NCBI GenBank assembly: GCA_902782905.1
Contig: CACZPB010000195.1
Span: 1 to 16,176 of the forward strand
Source: an uncultured bacterium
Lineage (GTDB): Bacteria; Cyanobacteriota; Vampirovibrionia; Gastranaerophilales; Gastranaerophilaceae
Direction: 5' to 3'
DNA: 16,176 bases
Shown here: in pieces, positions 15,010-16,176 of the stretch
Layout: each line of letters opens with the position of its first letter
Position numbering within the stretch: the first letter of the stretch is position 1
Program-made: the position numbers and the translations under genes
The notes under the pieces: model-generated
What the model was told of the DNA's origin: nothing
Databases searched by the model: none
The model's input: the letters and a program-made list of their open reading frames with translations, nothing else

Positions 15010-15043
15010 AATTATAATTCCTTTATTTTTTCTAACCTTACTT

Positions 15044-15071
15044 ATTCTAACTTTTTAATCAGTTTAAACAA
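15044..15071 (-). promoter_or_regulatory. probable promoter of the two-helix membrane protein
   Basis: On the minus strand TTGTTT (15071-15066), 16-nt spacer, TAGAAT (15049-15044). The -10 is 5/6, the -35 is weak at 4/6; leader length would be about 28 nt. Confidence 0.4.
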
Positions 15072-15124
15072 TTGAGAAAGAGGGCAATTATTATACTACG
15101 CAACAGGTTAATATAAATATTTAT

Positions 15125-15130
15125 TATAAT
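15125..15130 (+). promoter_or_regulatory. -10 element upstream of the MCE gene
   Basis: A perfect TATAAT 18 nt before the ATG at 15149, in a very AT-rich stretch, so chance occurrence is possible. No matching -35 was found at 16-18 nt. Confidence 0.35.
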
Positions 15131-15148
15131 AATTATCATTAAATTATT

Positions 15149-15985
15149 ATGAATAAATTTCTATTAATTCTTATTATTATTTTTACACTTTTGACGCTCA
15201 ATTATTTTTCTCAAAGACACATCACTGCTGTTTTTTCGGATATTCGACCGTTTGATAAAAATATTTGTGTCTACTATAAAGGAATACCCGTTGGTAAAGT
15301 TAGAAGAAGTTATCTTAGCAAAGATTTTCAAAAAACAAATCTTGAAATGAGTTTACACAAGAAGAAGCTGCAACTTCCTCTTAACACAAAAGCTATACTA
15401 AAAAAAAGAGTAAAAAACGATAAAGAAATTGATTATATAGAACTCATTTACCCCCAAATCCCGTCTGAAAGATTTATAGGAAATCATTCACACATTCACG
15501 GATATTCAACTGTTGATGCTAAAGAATATTTAAAAAATCAAAACCCTGAAGACTTGGATAAAATTAAAACCAACTTGATGACGGCATCAGAAAATTTATA
15601 CATCACACTTGATTCCATAGGAGGAATGTTTGTACTAATTCAAGATATTTTACAAGAAAACCGAAGCAATATAAAAAGTTCGTCGACTAATTTTAAAGAA
15701 ACAACAAAAAATATAAATAATCTCACTAAAAAATTTGATAACATTATAGTCGAAGAACAATGGAATAATACTTTTAACAATATTGAAAACTCAAGCAGCG
15801 GATTACATTTATTTACTAAAAACATCAATAGCACAATTACAAACGCTGATAAAACACTAACAAACACACTCGAAAACACAAATCAAATAACAAAAAATCT
15901 TAATTCAATAACATGCGGTATTAGAAAAACACTAACTAAAAATTTAGGCGGACTAAGATTGTTTTTCGGGAAAGTAATTGATTAA
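15149..15985 (+). CDS. MCE/MlaD family substrate-binding protein
   Basis: A 278-residue protein with an N-terminal uncleaved signal anchor (FLLILIIIFTLLTLNYF, 4-20), then an MCE domain (about 24-125) showing the family motif VYYKGIPVGKV (41-51) and a closing IHGYSTVDAKEYL (116-128). The rest (130-278) is an asparagine- and threonine-rich helical region with repeated 'NI-x-N-L-T' patterns, likely a coiled coil that extends the periplasmic tube. MCE proteins oligomerise and guide lipids between membranes with an MlaE-type permease and MlaF-type ATPase; neither gene is next to it. ATG 15149 directly starts the signal anchor; no Shine-Dalgarno is seen. The gene is followed by a strong terminator and by a 5S rRNA facing it. 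Confidence 0.88.
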   Translation: MNKFLLILIIIFTLLTLNYFSQRHITAVFSDIRPFDKNICVYYKGIPVGKVRRSYLSKDFQKTNLEMSLHKKKLQLPLNTKAILKKRVKNDKEIDYIELIYPQIPSERFIGNHSHIHGYSTVDAKEYLKNQNPEDLDKIKTNLMTASENLYITLDSIGGMFVLIQDILQENRSNIKSSSTNFKETTKNINNLTKKFDNIIVEEQWNNTFNNIENSSSGLHLFTKNINSTITNADKTLTNTLENTNQITKNLNSITCGIRKTLTKNLGGLRLFFGKVID

Positions 15986-16021
15986 CACTCTAATATAGAT
16001 TGACATTACTATACCAACCCA

Positions 16022-16057
16022 AAAGTAGGTCGGCGTGGCAACGCCGACCTATTTTTT
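16022..16057 (+). terminator. intrinsic terminator after the MCE gene
   Basis: An 11-bp perfect GC-rich stem (16026-16036 with 16041-16051) around loop GGCA, followed by six T (16052-16057) and preceded by A residues, so the dyad extends by A-T pairs. It lies about 40 nt after the MCE stop. Confidence 0.9.
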
Positions 16058-16089
16058 GCAAATCGTGCTGAATTAAACTCAATAAAAAA

Positions 16090-16128
16090 CAAAAAAAGAA
16101 ACCGATTATCCAACCGATTTCTTTTTTC
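16090..16128 (-). terminator. intrinsic terminator of the rRNA operon
   Basis: On the minus strand the arms GAAATCGGTT and AATCGGTTTC (16121-16112 and 16107-16098) form a 10-bp stem around GGAT, and a T7 tract follows (16097-16091). Two pairs are G-U only on the minus-strand RNA and become C-A mismatches on +, which fixes the direction. It lies about 20 nt beyond the 5S 3' end. Confidence 0.8.
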
Positions 16129-16140
16129 TTTAAAATAGAT

Positions 16141-16176
16141 CTTGGCAGCGTGCTATCTTCCCAGGGTGCTACGCAC
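16141..16176 (-). rRNA. rrf: 5S rRNA, 3' end only
   Basis: On the minus strand the last 36 nt end in CCTGGGAAGATAGCACGC then TGCCAAG, matching the conserved 3' part of bacterial 5S rRNA (CCTGGGA-x-AGTAGG-x-CGC-TGCCAAG). The gene continues past the window. A factor-independent terminator follows it in the right direction. This implies an rRNA operon transcribed toward the MCE gene. Confidence 0.85.

Overview
The window is a 16.2-kb piece of an AT-rich bacterial chromosome. An MCE/MlaD-type protein with a signal anchor points to a two-membrane (diderm) cell, while spmA/spmB, a U32 tRNA-hydroxylase-like protein, yqeG and a GerE-like solo HTH are often seen in Firmicutes and in non-photosynthetic relatives of cyanobacteria. 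Together with small orphan proteins of unusual composition, this fits a gut Melainabacteria/Gastranaerophilales-type genome. That assignment is inference from gene content, not proof.

Left part (1-3892): a 5'-truncated class I/II aminotransferase on + meets a yqeG-type HAD phosphatase on - with one base between the stops. A GNAT-like orphan (+) meets a U32/TrhP-like gene (-), and a second orphan (+) meets the end of the next minus-strand operon. The last two convergent pairs each overlap by 4 nt in a TTAA.

Centre (3889-12385): one apparent minus-strand operon, read from high to low coordinates. It starts with a giant 2013-residue gene for an almost proline-free, membrane-free coiled-coil protein, then a glcD-type FAD oxidase, cutA and a small HExxH metallopeptidase. 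Genes overlap or lie within 10 nt. The operon begins at a near-consensus promoter (TTGTCA-17-TATAAT) whose -35 box overlaps that of the divergent spmA promoter. The shared transcription does not suggest an obvious single pathway.

Right part (12443-16176): spmA-spmB (+), whose 3' end is overlapped by 62 nt by a convergent zinc-ribbon gene (-). A 571-nt stretch without a gene follows. It holds a candidate ~100-nt small RNA (promoter plus intrinsic terminator) and a 180-nt G-rich, strongly strand-biased repeat island. After this come a 70-aa solo LuxR/GerE-type HTH protein (+), a 78-aa two-helix membrane protein (-), an MCE-domain protein (+) with a strong terminator, and the 3' end of a 5S rRNA on the minus strand with its own terminator.

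No transposase, integrase, CRISPR array or tRNA was seen. The least explained elements are the giant coiled-coil protein and the sRNA/G-rich repeat island upstream of the solo HTH regulator.
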